Positions 1 through 6,064 are shown, numbered from the stretch's first letter. The stretch: DNA of 6,064 bases from Anaerolineae bacterium (GCA_016929355.1 JAFGJA010000158.1:1-6064); one strand, 5' to 3'. Translations and numbers: made by a program. The notes: a model not told the origin generated them from the letters alone.

Positions 1-1957
1 CGTCGTGCTCAACATGGCGGATATGGCGCGCAAACGCGGTATTCAGATCGACGCGGCGCAAATCTCCGTGCGCTTAGGCAGCACGCCCGTGATCCAAACC
101 ACCGGATCGCGGAACGAGGGACTCGACGCGCTCAAAGCCGCGATCACTAATCTGGCAACAGGGGATGATATGCCCGCCGCGCCGGACATTAATTACGGCG
201 CGACGCTCGAAACGGAGATCGCCGCGCTGCAAACTGAAATCGCCAATGATCCCATTTTGAGCAACCAATTCTCCCCGCGCTGGTTGGCAATCAAACTGCT
301 CGAAAGCGATGAAGACCTGCACGCGCGGTTGGAAGGCGCAGGCTATCACGATCTGATCGTGGCGACAGAGGCAGCGATGGATCGCATCGCGGACGCCACC
401 GACGAAGACTCCGAAACGCTGATCACAGACCGGCGCTACCAATTCATCACAACGCTGCTGCACGGCGCGGTGATTCGCAAAGAACAGGGCCACGCCACGC
501 GCACCGATCAAGCTGACCAGATCATCACGCATCCGGTCTGGGGTGTGCCGATCTTCCTGCTGCTGATGTGGATCGTGTTCCAATTGACCGCTAATGTGAG
601 CGCGCCCTATCTCGACTGGATCGACGCGACAATCAGTGGTCCGATCACGCGCTGGTCGCTGGCGATATTGGAAGCCGTGAGTCTTGATGGGTCGTGGGTC
701 GAAGCGTTGATCGTCGATGGCGTGATCGCGGGCGTGGGCGGCGTGCTGGTTTTTGTCCCGGTGCTGTTTTTCCTCTATTTTGCGGTAGCGGTGTTGGAGG
801 ATACCGGGTATATGGCGCGATCCGCCTTTGTGATGGATCGCGGAATGCGGTTGATCGGGCTGCATGGCAAAAGTTTCCTGCCGTTGATGATCGGCTTCGG
901 CTGCAATGTGCCCGCCATCTACGCGACGCGCACGCTCGAAGATGAACAGGATCGCAAACTGACCGGGTTCCTGACCACGTTTATGAGCTGCGGCGCGCGC
1001 CTGCCGGTTTATGTGGTCTTTGGCACAGCCTTTTTTGGCGCGAAATCGGGCAATCTCATTTTTGGTATGTACTTGCTGGGGATCGCGGTGGCGCTGATCA
1101 CCGGGATTGTTATGAAGCGTACCATCTTCCGCAACAAGGAACCGCAGCCATTCGTGCTGGAACTGCCCCCGTACCGCGCGCCGAATCTGCGTAATGTGAT
1201 GACGCAAGTCAGGCAGCGCACCGCCGATTTTTTGCGGAACGCGGCGACGATCATTCTCGCGTGTTCGCTGGTGATCTGGTTCCTGCTGGCGATCCCTGTT
1301 CACAGTGATAATGGATCGTTTAACGATGTGCGCACCGAAGACAGCGTGTTCGGTGAAGTGAGTCGCCTTATTGCGCCCGCGCTGGACCCGGCAGGCTTCG
1401 GTAGTTGGGAAGCGGCGGGATCATTGATCACGGGTTTTGTCGCCAAAGAAGCCGTTGTCAGCACCATGAACCAGATTTACGTGGAAGAAGCGGATGGTAA
1501 CAGAAACGCCGGTAATCTGGACGTACCAGCAGAAGCCGCCGATCCCACCTTTGTCGAAGATACGCGCGATCTCGTGACCTCATTTGGCGAAGCGACGATC
1601 CTCACCGTGCAGGAAACGGTCAATATCCTGCCGCGCACCGTGAATCTGGTCCCTGGCGTGAACATCCCAGAAGCCGATTGGCTTGGCAGTGACGACGAAG
1701 ACGATACCACCGATCTTGAACGCGCGCTGACCACTGCTTTCGCAGCCGTGGCCGGATCGAAGACCAAAGGTGATCTCGCAGCCGTGGCCTTTAACGTCTT
1801 CGTGCTGCTGTATATTCCGTGTATGGCGTCCGTCGCGGCGATGCGGCATGAATTCGGCTGGCGCTGGATGACCGCGCAGATCGTCTATACGCTGGCGTTG
1901 GCATGGCTCGCGGCAGTGATCGTGTATCAGGGCGGGTTGCTGTTGGGGCTGACGTAG
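1..1957 (+). CDS. feoB: Ferrous iron transport protein B (FeoB), 5' end outside window
   Basis: FeoB imports Fe2+ across the cytoplasmic membrane and couples this to an N-terminal GTPase domain. The frame is open to the left edge. The first residues (V-V-L-N-M-A-D) are the G4 guanine-specificity motif, so the P-loop, switches and true start lie upstream; the GTG at 5 is not a start. Numbering from that GTG, the cytosolic helical domain carries the hallmark RWLAIKLLE at 92-100 and RRYQFI at 143-148. The membrane part begins at H-P-V-W-G (about 176). The gate motifs GFGCNVPAI (from 297, Cys300) and SCGARLPVY (Cys329) are intact, as are VAKEAVVSTMNQIY (ends 492) and the late FVLLYIPCMASVAAM. Residues 493-570 form a hydrophilic stretch that seems longer than in typical FeoB. 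The gene ends with TAG. A FeoC-like gene follows on the same strand, supporting a feo locus. Family assignment is very secure. Confidence 0.97.
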   Translation, partial: VVLNMADMARKRGIQIDAAQISVRLGSTPVIQTTGSRNEGLDALKAAITNLATGDDMPAAPDINYGATLETEIAALQTEIANDPILSNQFSPRWLAIKLLESDEDLHARLEGAGYHDLIVATEAAMDRIADATDEDSETLITDRRYQFITTLLHGAVIRKEQGHATRTDQADQIITHPVWGVPIFLLLMWIVFQLTANVSAPYLDWIDATISGPITRWSLAILEAVSLDGSWVEALIVDGVIAGVGGVLVFVPVLFFLYFAVAVLEDTGYMARSAFVMDRGMRLIGLHGKSFLPLMIGFGCNVPAIYATRTLEDEQDRKLTGFLTTFMSCGARLPVYVVFGTAFFGAKSGNLIFGMYLLGIAVALITGIVMKRTIFRNKEPQPFVLELPPYRAPNLRNVMTQVRQRTADFLRNAATIILACSLVIWFLLAIPVHSDNGSFNDVRTEDSVFGEVSRLIAPALDPAGFGSWEAAGSLITGFVAKEAVVSTMNQIYVEEADGNRNAGNLDVPAEAADPTFVEDTRDLVTSFGEATILTVQETVNILPRTVNLVPGVNIPEADWLGSDDEDDTTDLERALTTAFAAVAGSKTKGDLAAVAFNVFVLLYIPCMASVAAMRHEFGWRWMTAQIVYTLALAWLAAVIVYQGGLLLGLT

Positions 1958-1960
1958 ATA

Positions 1961-2062
1961 TACCTCACCCCCCGGCCCCCTCGCCACGCATGGAGAGGGG
2001 GAGTCAGGTGAGCCGTGAAGTCCCCTCTCCACCGCGTGGGGAGGGGATTTAGCGGAGGGGTA
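1961..2062. repeat. Palindromic intergenic element with long imperfect hairpin
   Basis: Bases 1977-2002 pair with 2021-2046. The outer 13 positions match in 12, then one mismatch and one bulge are followed by a 10-base perfect block (tggagagggg against cccctctcca). The loop is about 18 bases. The ends (tacctc at 1961 and gaggggta up to 2062) are themselves roughly complementary, so the whole block of about 100 bases looks like one element, rich in C on one half and G on the other. Similar CCTCACCCCC...GGAGAGGGG blocks are, to my recollection, dispersed in Chloroflexota genomes. It starts 3 bases after the feoB stop. There is no T tract after the stem, so it is not a classical Rho-independent terminator, although it could slow polymerase or protect the feoB transcript 3' end. 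Confidence 0.75.
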
Positions 2063-2115
2063 AACCGGCAAGACGCTACCGTTAACCCGCATTGCATTCT
2101 CGCTACTCACTGCAC

Positions 2116-2142
2116 TTGACTTTGCAATCTGTGTCCTATTTT
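2116..2142 (+). promoter_or_regulatory. Weak sigma-70-like promoter candidate upstream of feoC-like gene
   Basis: TTGACT at 2116-2121 is close to the -35 consensus, and TATTTT at 2137-2142 is a possible -10 box after a 15-base spacer, which is shorter than the usual 17. This local AT-rich patch contrasts with the GC-rich surroundings. If real, it would let the small gene be transcribed separately from feoB despite the intervening hairpin. No iron-regulator (Fur or DtxR) palindrome that I could defend was seen. It is a guess from spacing and base match only. Confidence 0.25.
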
Positions 2143-2166
2143 TGTTTTGCCTTTATCCTGATTTTT

Positions 2167-2193
2167 CTCTGCGTTCTTCGCGTACTCTGCGGT
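2167..2193 (+). repeat. Three 9-base near-identical units (CTCTGCGTT-like)
   Basis: CTCTGCGTT (2167-2175), CTTCGCGTA (2176-2184) and CTCTGCGGT (2185-2193) lie head to tail and are followed by a T-rich run (taatttttctt). All three share CT-C-GCG at fixed positions. It sits in the presumed 5' leader of the feoC-like gene, ending 11 bases before its Shine-Dalgarno site. I recall similar 'tctgcgt...ctctgcggtta' strings as dispersed intergenic sequence in several bacterial genomes, but cannot verify this here. Confidence 0.5.
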
Positions 2194-2204
2194 TAATTTT
2201 TCTT

Positions 2205-2210
2205 GGAGGA
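2205..2210 (+). promoter_or_regulatory. Ribosome binding site of feoC-like gene
   Basis: GGAGGA lies 9 bases before the ATG at 2220. It decides the start: the same frame is open upstream to a TTG at 2142, but that codon has no comparable site, and the extra 26 codons would run through the 9-base repeat. Confidence 0.85.
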
Positions 2211-2219
2211 CTCACACAC

Positions 2220-2543
2220 ATGACAACCACACTCCGCGCAGTCCTGACGATGTTTGAAACCACGCGCGAACCCATTTCCCTCGCACACATGGCGCGCGAT
2301 CTGGATATTCCGGTGGGGATGCTCGAAGGCATGATCCAACATTGGATACGCAAGGGCAAAATCCGCGAGGCGGGCAGCGCAGCTAGCTGCGGGACAACAT
2401 TGTGTAGTTCCGCAGGCTGCGGATCGTGCAGCAGCGCAAAAAGCTGCGGTGGCTATGCACCCAATATGCCCAAAAGTTACGAGTTGGTGCGGGACGATGA
2501 TCCCGTACTCACCGTCCCGATGTGTCATAGCTGCGGCAAATAA
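2220..2543 (+). CDS. FeoC-like winged-helix, cysteine-rich protein
   Basis: This is a 107-residue cytoplasmic protein. Residues 1-52 match the FeoC pattern of a small winged helix: a helix (LRAVLTMFETT), the segment PISLAHMARDLDIPVGMLEGMIQHWIRKGKI, then a short wing. In Klebsiella and E. coli FeoC, the wing carries a four-cysteine cluster that can bind an iron-sulfur cluster, and the protein binds FeoB. Here the wing has Cys57, 62, 67, 70 and 76 (spacings x4, x4, x2, x5), and a C-terminal extension ends in a further CxxC (Cys102 and Cys105), giving seven cysteines in all. That is more than classical FeoC, and the extension of about 30 residues after the cluster is unusual. Its position after feoB on the same strand supports a role in Fe2+ uptake, either as a FeoB partner or as an iron or redox-sensing regulator. 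The exact role is inference. The stop TAA directly abuts the stop of the convergent phosphatase gene. Confidence 0.85.
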   Translation: MTTTLRAVLTMFETTREPISLAHMARDLDIPVGMLEGMIQHWIRKGKIREAGSAASCGTTLCSSAGCGSCSSAKSCGGYAPNMPKSYELVRDDDPVLTVPMCHSCGK

Positions 2544-4757
2544 CTATTCGCCGCTTGATGGCGGCTCCGTCATGATCGGTGGCTGCGTGGCGAGCGGTGG
2601 GATTGTTGGCAAACCGGGCCAGGGGCGAGTCGGCTCACCCGGCGTTGCCCCCCCCGAACCGGACGAATCACCGCCTGATGGTGACGACTGGTTGGCTGGA
2701 GTCGAATCCGAAGACGACGCGGGTTGAGTGGCTGCCGGTTCCGTTGGCACGACCAACGGCGGCGGACTATACACCGGCAGATCACTTATATCACCTAAAA
2801 TCTCAATGTACCAGGGCGCGATCCACCCGGTAACAGCGCTCTCCAACCGGATAAACAACCAGCCTGTTCCCCGGCGGCTCACCGCGATAATTTCGGCGGT
2901 TTGTCCCGCCTCTAATGTGGCCTTGATGCGGAAGGATTCGTCATCGCCAGCGCGCACATCTACAGCACGGTCCAGAACGCGCACAAGCGGAAATAATGCC
3001 TCCGCCTGGGCCAATGCTTCCCGCGCAATCCAACCGGTTTGCTCTGCATCATCACCATTAGCAGCACCCGCAGTAACAGTTTCCGTCTCGACCACCCGCA
3101 CCGCTAACAACTCAACCGCCGGATCAAGCGGGCTGGTAATCGCGTCAGTCTCACGACCAATCAGCATCACAACGGTTTCGGCGGGCAAAAGTGTTTGCCG
3201 GATCACACGCGGATTTTCGGGATCAAGCATAAACAGCGTGAATAAGGTCGTTTCCTCAGTTAACCGGACACCTCGTTCTACCGCCAGCGCCATCATTTGC
3301 TCCTCTGGTCGGAGCGTGGGCAGCAGCGTCGGCGTCGGCGTTGGCGTCCAGGTGAGCACCGTTGGATTGAGCGTGGCGGTGGGCGGGCTGGTCGGAGTCA
3401 GAGTTGGCGATGCAGTCGCCGTGGCGGTGGCGGTTGGCTCATCCGTCGGGGTGTGCGTCGGCGTTAGGGTTGCTCTAGGAACCGGCGTGGCAGTGGGCGT
3501 GGCGGTGGGTTCGGGTGTTTCTGTCGGCGCGATGGTGGGCGAAGGTGTGCGCGTCAGGGTTGGCGTATCCGTTGGGCGGGGCGTATGGGTGAGCGTCGGC
3601 GTGGGTGTCTCGCTAGGGATCGGCGTTTCGCTGGGAATCGGTGTTTCTGTTGGCGTATCCGATGGCTCAACCACGATCAACGGCGCGCTCACCGCCGTTG
3701 TGACCATCACCACAGGCGCGGCAGTTGCCGGCGCAAGCGTGGCTGATGCCGTCGGGATCGCCGTAATCTGCGCCACAAGCGTAGGCGTCGCGTCACCAGC
3801 CGTTACGCTCGCCGTGTCCATAGTCGGCGTAAGCGAAGTCACCGCCGCCGCCAGTTCATCGCCCGTAGTCTCACCCCCCTCCGCGCCATCATCCCCACCA
3901 CTGAGCGCCAGAAACAAGATCACGGCCAGCGCAAGCACCGCCACCACTGCCGCGAATGCGCCCCGGCCCAACCAGACCGAACGCCCCGTTTTCGGCGGCG
4001 CGCCAATACGCACAATGAGCACGGTGATATTATCCGGCCCACCGCGTTCGCGCGCCAGATCAACCAGGATGCGCGCGGCAGTGGCGGCAGGTGTGTTCTG
4101 CACGGTGTTCAGCAGTTCGTGTGGCTCGACCAAATCCCACAACCCATCCGAACAGATAACAAATACATCTTCCGGCTGGGGTTGGGTGCGGTGATAGACC
4201 GGCTGGATCGGAGTCGGCTGGCCGATAAACGCAGTGACATTGACGTTACGCGCCTGACGCGCATCTTCCTCCGAAATCAAACCGATGTCGATCTGGCCTT
4301 GCAGCACACTTTGATCGCGCGTCAGCAGTTCGATGTAATTTTTGCGAATCCGATAGACGCGGCTGTCGCCCACATTCCAGAGAATCGCGTCACCTTCCGC
4401 CTGTAACACCATCCCCGCGCCTGTCGTGCCAATGCGCAGCATCCCCATTTCTTTGGCTTTTTGCCGCACCGCGACATTAGCCGCTTCCAGCGCTTCTTTC
4501 AGTGATCCCAATGGGCTGATGTCGGGCGTGGCCGGATCATAGTAGCGGGTGATCATTTCCTTGACCGCCGTTTGACTGGCCGCATCACCGCCCCCCATGC
4601 CGCCCATCCCATCCGCGACCACGAAAAACACGCCATAGCGCTTGTATAACGCGCTGTCCGGTGGCGGCAGTTGGTAATCGTAGAAATCCTCATTACGTTG
4701 GCGCTTTAGCCCAACATCGGTCAGCGCCGCGACATCCAGGATGAGTTCTTGAGCCAT
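2544..4757 (-). CDS. Membrane-anchored PP2C-type Ser/Thr phosphatase with outer SH3-like domains
   Basis: This 737-residue protein likely removes phosphate from Ser/Thr residues of cytoplasmic proteins, opposing Hanks-type kinases. The PP2C domain (about 5-252) is complete: RNED at 21-24, VADGMGG at 47-53, GTTG at 110-113, GDSR at 130-133, TRDQS at 146-150, SDGLWD at 203-208 and GGPDN at 239-243. The metal-binding acidic residues (D24, D49, D204, D242) are all there. A basic segment (KTGRSVWLGRG) precedes one membrane helix (about 267-285), which puts the catalytic domain inside. Outside follow a Thr-Pro-rich stalk (about 290-482), a diverged SH3-like domain (about 488-583), a clearer SH3b domain (about 590-660; VDVRAGDDESF, GTGWLFIRL, TGWIAPWYIEILG) and a Ser/Pro/Gly-rich tail. 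The ATG has AGGAA 7 bases upstream. It lies 15 bases after the FHA gene, almost certainly in the same operon. The outer SH3-like domains may sense cell wall or ligand, but this is inferred. Confidence 0.93.
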   Translation of the reverse strand: MAQELILDVAALTDVGLKRQRNEDFYDYQLPPPDSALYKRYGVFFVVADGMGGMGGGDAASQTAVKEMITRYYDPATPDISPLGSLKEALEAANVAVRQKAKEMGMLRIGTTGAGMVLQAEGDAILWNVGDSRVYRIRKNYIELLTRDQSVLQGQIDIGLISEEDARQARNVNVTAFIGQPTPIQPVYHRTQPQPEDVFVICSDGLWDLVEPHELLNTVQNTPAATAARILVDLARERGGPDNITVLIVRIGAPPKTGRSVWLGRGAFAAVVAVLALAVILFLALSGGDDGAEGGETTGDELAAAVTSLTPTMDTASVTAGDATPTLVAQITAIPTASATLAPATAAPVVMVTTAVSAPLIVVEPSDTPTETPIPSETPIPSETPTPTLTHTPRPTDTPTLTRTPSPTIAPTETPEPTATPTATPVPRATLTPTHTPTDEPTATATATASPTLTPTSPPTATLNPTVLTWTPTPTPTLLPTLRPEEQMMALAVERGVRLTEETTLFTLFMLDPENPRVIRQTLLPAETVVMLIGRETDAITSPLDPAVELLAVRVVETETVTAGAANGDDAEQTGWIAREALAQAEALFPLVRVLDRAVDVRAGDDESFRIKATLEAGQTAEIIAVSRRGTGWLFIRLESAVTGWIAPWYIEILGDISDLPVYSPPPLVVPTEPAATQPASSSDSTPANQSSPSGGDSSGSGGATPGEPTRPWPGLPTIPPLATQPPIMTEPPSSGE
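3316..3668. repeat. Thr-Pro codon repeat tract (GGCGTN-like) encoding the phosphatase stalk
   Basis: On the plus strand the tract is a run of GGCGT/GGTGT/GGCGG-type hexamers; read on the minus strand these are ACC/ACG-CCN codons for Thr-Pro, mixed with Ser, Ala and Glu. It contains one clean tandem pair of 18-base units (3610-3627 and 3628-3645) encoding PSETPI twice with a few silent differences. Such tracts may change length by slippage or recombination, and they also produce long but meaningless open frames on the plus strand. Confidence 0.8.
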
Positions 4758-4764
4758 GAGTTAA

Positions 4765-4769
4765 TTCCT
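4765..4769 (-). promoter_or_regulatory. Ribosome binding site of the PP2C phosphatase gene
   Basis: AGGAA on the minus strand lies 7 bases before the ATG at 4757. It sits entirely in the 15-base gap after the FHA gene stop, which fits reinitiation or coupled translation from one mRNA. The gap is too short for a separate promoter. Confidence 0.75.
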
Positions 4770-4772
4770 ATC

Positions 4773-6064
4773 TCAGCGCCCAGCCGGGTGATCATCGTCG
4801 TGCATACTCCCCGGCAGGGTCCGCTCGCTGTCAGAGAAATTCAGACTCGTGATATTGAACATGACAACAGTATTTTTCCCTAAAATGATCCGCGCGCCAT
4901 CATGGAGCGGGGTCGGCGTATCCGGCATAATCCGGCTGCCATCCAACGCGGTCCCGTTGCTGCTGCCCTTATCGATCACGTAGAACCGGCTGTTTTCATA
5001 GGTGATGGTTGCATGACGCCGGGAAACACTCGTATCTTCATCCAGACTCAGGTGATTGTCCACCGAGCGTCCGCGCCCAATGGTATAGGGAAATTCGGTG
5101 ATCGGTTCTGCCTGATCAATCCGCGTTGGGTCAGGATATTGGACAAACTGTAATGTTGCCAGAGGGGGCAGCATACCGGGATAGACATCCGTTTTTTCGG
5201 GGTCCATTGCCACGAGATTGGTCGCCTCATCATACATGCCCCTATCCGGTGCGCCGCTCATTCCTGGCTGAACCACCGGATAACCGCCGGGCGGGGCTAA
5301 CGAAAAATCAGCGCTGGCTGGCTGTTGCCGACGCGGGCGGAAAAGCAGCAGCAGAATCAGCAGCAACCCCATACCGATCAAGCCCACCACCAGCAGCAAC
5401 GCCGGATTATCGCGCACCGTGTCCGTCACCTGATCCACAATGCCCGGTTCAGGGGTAGGCGTGGGGGTGACAGTCGGGATAGGGGTCGGCGTGATAGTGG
5501 GCGTAAAGGTGGACGTTGGCGTGGGTTGGGGCGTATACGCAAAATTGAGCTGGCCCGATTCCGCCACCATGACTCCATTCGGCCCGTAGGCGCGCAAAAT
5601 CGCCGTATATTTCCCCCCGACCATATCGGAGATCGGCACGCGGATTCTATCGGCAAGCGGCGGCGTCTGGATATATTTGCCGATTTCCAGACCGGTTTCG
5701 CTGTTCAGCAGTTGTAATTCGAAACTCTGTATCCGCGCCTGATCGCCGGTTAGGATTTCAAACTCAAACGCCGTCGCTTCATTATCCAGGCTGATACTGC
5801 CAATGCCCACGACTACCGGTTCTTCGGTGGGCGTGGCGGTGGGGGTGGCGGTGGGCGTTGGCGTCGGGGTGACGAACGGCGTATACACAAACGCCTGCGT
5901 ATTGCTGCGGAACAGGTTTTCGCCGCCCGCCCCGCGCGCAATAATGTACACACCATATTGTTTCTGCCCTTGTAACCCGGCTCCGCTCAAGTTGATAGTG
6001 GCATCCGGCTCGAACGAAACGGGATTGCCCACATTCAATCCGGTGGTCGCGTCGCTGATGTACA
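4773..6064 (-). CDS. Membrane FHA-domain protein with repeated extracytoplasmic modules, 5' end outside window
   Basis: The frame stays open to the right edge, so the N-terminus is missing; the TTG at 6038 is only an arbitrary start. In order from the edge come the second half of one beta-rich module (to about 5875), a Thr-Pro linker (about 5824-5875), a full second module (about 5540-5815), another Thr-Pro linker (about 5446-5540), one membrane helix (about 5340-5405; ALLLVVGLIGMGLLLILLLL), a basic RPRRQQ stop-transfer, a Pro/Gly-rich spacer and an FHA domain (about 4855-5100). The FHA core is intact: TIGRGR, SRRHATI and SSNGT, the residues that bind phosphothreonine peptides in this family. 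The modules are therefore outside and FHA inside. It probably docks phosphorylated proteins at the membrane. The PP2C phosphatase gene follows after 15 bases, implying a shared phospho-signalling pathway. Related Chloroflexota proteins often have a von Willebrand A domain at the N-terminus, but none is visible here. Confidence 0.9.
   Translation of the reverse strand, partial: YISDATTGLNVGNPVSFEPDATINLSGAGLQGQKQYGVYIIARGAGGENLFRSNTQAFVYTPFVTPTPTPTATPTATPTEEPVVVGIGSISLDNEATAFEFEILTGDQARIQSFELQLLNSETGLEIGKYIQTPPLADRIRVPISDMVGGKYTAILRAYGPNGVMVAESGQLNFAYTPQPTPTSTFTPTITPTPIPTVTPTPTPEPGIVDQVTDTVRDNPALLLVVGLIGMGLLLILLLLFRPRRQQPASADFSLAPPGGYPVVQPGMSGAPDRGMYDEATNLVAMDPEKTDVYPGMLPPLATLQFVQYPDPTRIDQAEPITEFPYTIGRGRSVDNHLSLDEDTSVSRRHATITYENSRFYVIDKGSSNGTALDGSRIMPDTPTPLHDGARIILGKNTVVMFNITSLNFSDSERTLPGSMHDDDHPAGR

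Noticed and set aside
74..1303. Open frame of 409 codons on the minus strand
   Set aside because: It lies antisense to feoB and is rich in Arg, His and Gln with no recognisable domain; a GC-bias shadow of a well-conserved gene.
1977..2046. Hairpin as a Rho-independent terminator of feoB
   Set aside because: The stem is strong but no run of T follows on either strand; the loop is about 18 bases and the structure looks like a dispersed element.
1580..2110. Minus-strand frame of 176 codons across the end of feoB and the hairpin element
   Set aside because: It runs through the palindromic element and the conserved FeoB C-terminus in antisense and shows no protein-like features.
2142..2219. Upstream TTG start extending the FeoC-like protein by 26 residues
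   Set aside because: No Shine-Dalgarno site there, the extension reads through the 9-base repeat, and the ATG at 2220 has GGAGGA at ideal spacing.
3316..3668. Repeat tract as a CRISPR-like or satellite array
   Set aside because: The repeat unit is a codon pair within an open reading frame, with no constant repeat plus spacer pattern.
2728..4194. Open frame of 488 codons on the plus strand
   Set aside because: It is antisense to the phosphatase gene. Its Gly/Val/Ser-rich product is just the reverse reading of Thr-Pro codons, has no domain, and the minus-strand frame carries intact PP2C motifs.
6036..6038. TTG at 6038 as the start of the FHA protein
   Set aside because: The frame continues without a stop to the window edge, and the residues before the TTG align with the second module, so the gene begins upstream.
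2544..6064. Anti-phage defence or mobile-element cargo
   Set aside because: No nuclease, transposase, integrase or toxin gene is visible; the content fits housekeeping phospho-signalling next to iron uptake.

Overview
The window looks like part of a Chloroflexota genome, probably Anaerolineae-like. The reasons are two membrane proteins whose outer domains hang on long Thr-Pro repeat linkers (a style very common in that phylum), a C/G-rich palindromic intergenic element of a kind I associate with these genomes, and fairly GC-rich coding sequence. The assignment is inference from style, not from a marker gene.

Left part, plus strand (1-2543): the 3' portion of feoB, the GTP-driven ferrous iron transporter. 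It is entered at the G4 motif of its G domain, so the P-loop is outside the window. A 262-base gap follows. It holds a long imperfect hairpin element (about 1961-2062), a weak promoter candidate, and a C/T/G motif repeated three times in 9-base steps. Then comes a small winged-helix, cysteine-rich FeoC-like protein with a strong Shine-Dalgarno site. Together these are the end of a feo iron-uptake locus.

Right part, minus strand (2544-6064): a two-gene operon read from right to left. The upstream gene, cut by the window edge, encodes repeated extracytoplasmic modules, Thr-Pro linkers, one membrane helix and a cytoplasmic FHA (phosphothreonine-binding) domain. Fifteen bases after its stop starts a complete PP2C-type Ser/Thr phosphatase that has a cytoplasmic catalytic domain, one membrane helix, a long Thr-Pro stalk and two SH3-like domains outside. 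The pair looks like a reader and an eraser of Ser/Thr phosphorylation, each with a sensor-like outer part. No kinase is in view. The stop codons of feoC and the phosphatase gene abut with no base between them.

No rRNA, tRNA, CRISPR array, insertion sequence or phage gene was seen. The most interesting material is the FHA/PP2C membrane pair and the seven-cysteine FeoC-like protein. Neither can be called a new system from sequence alone.
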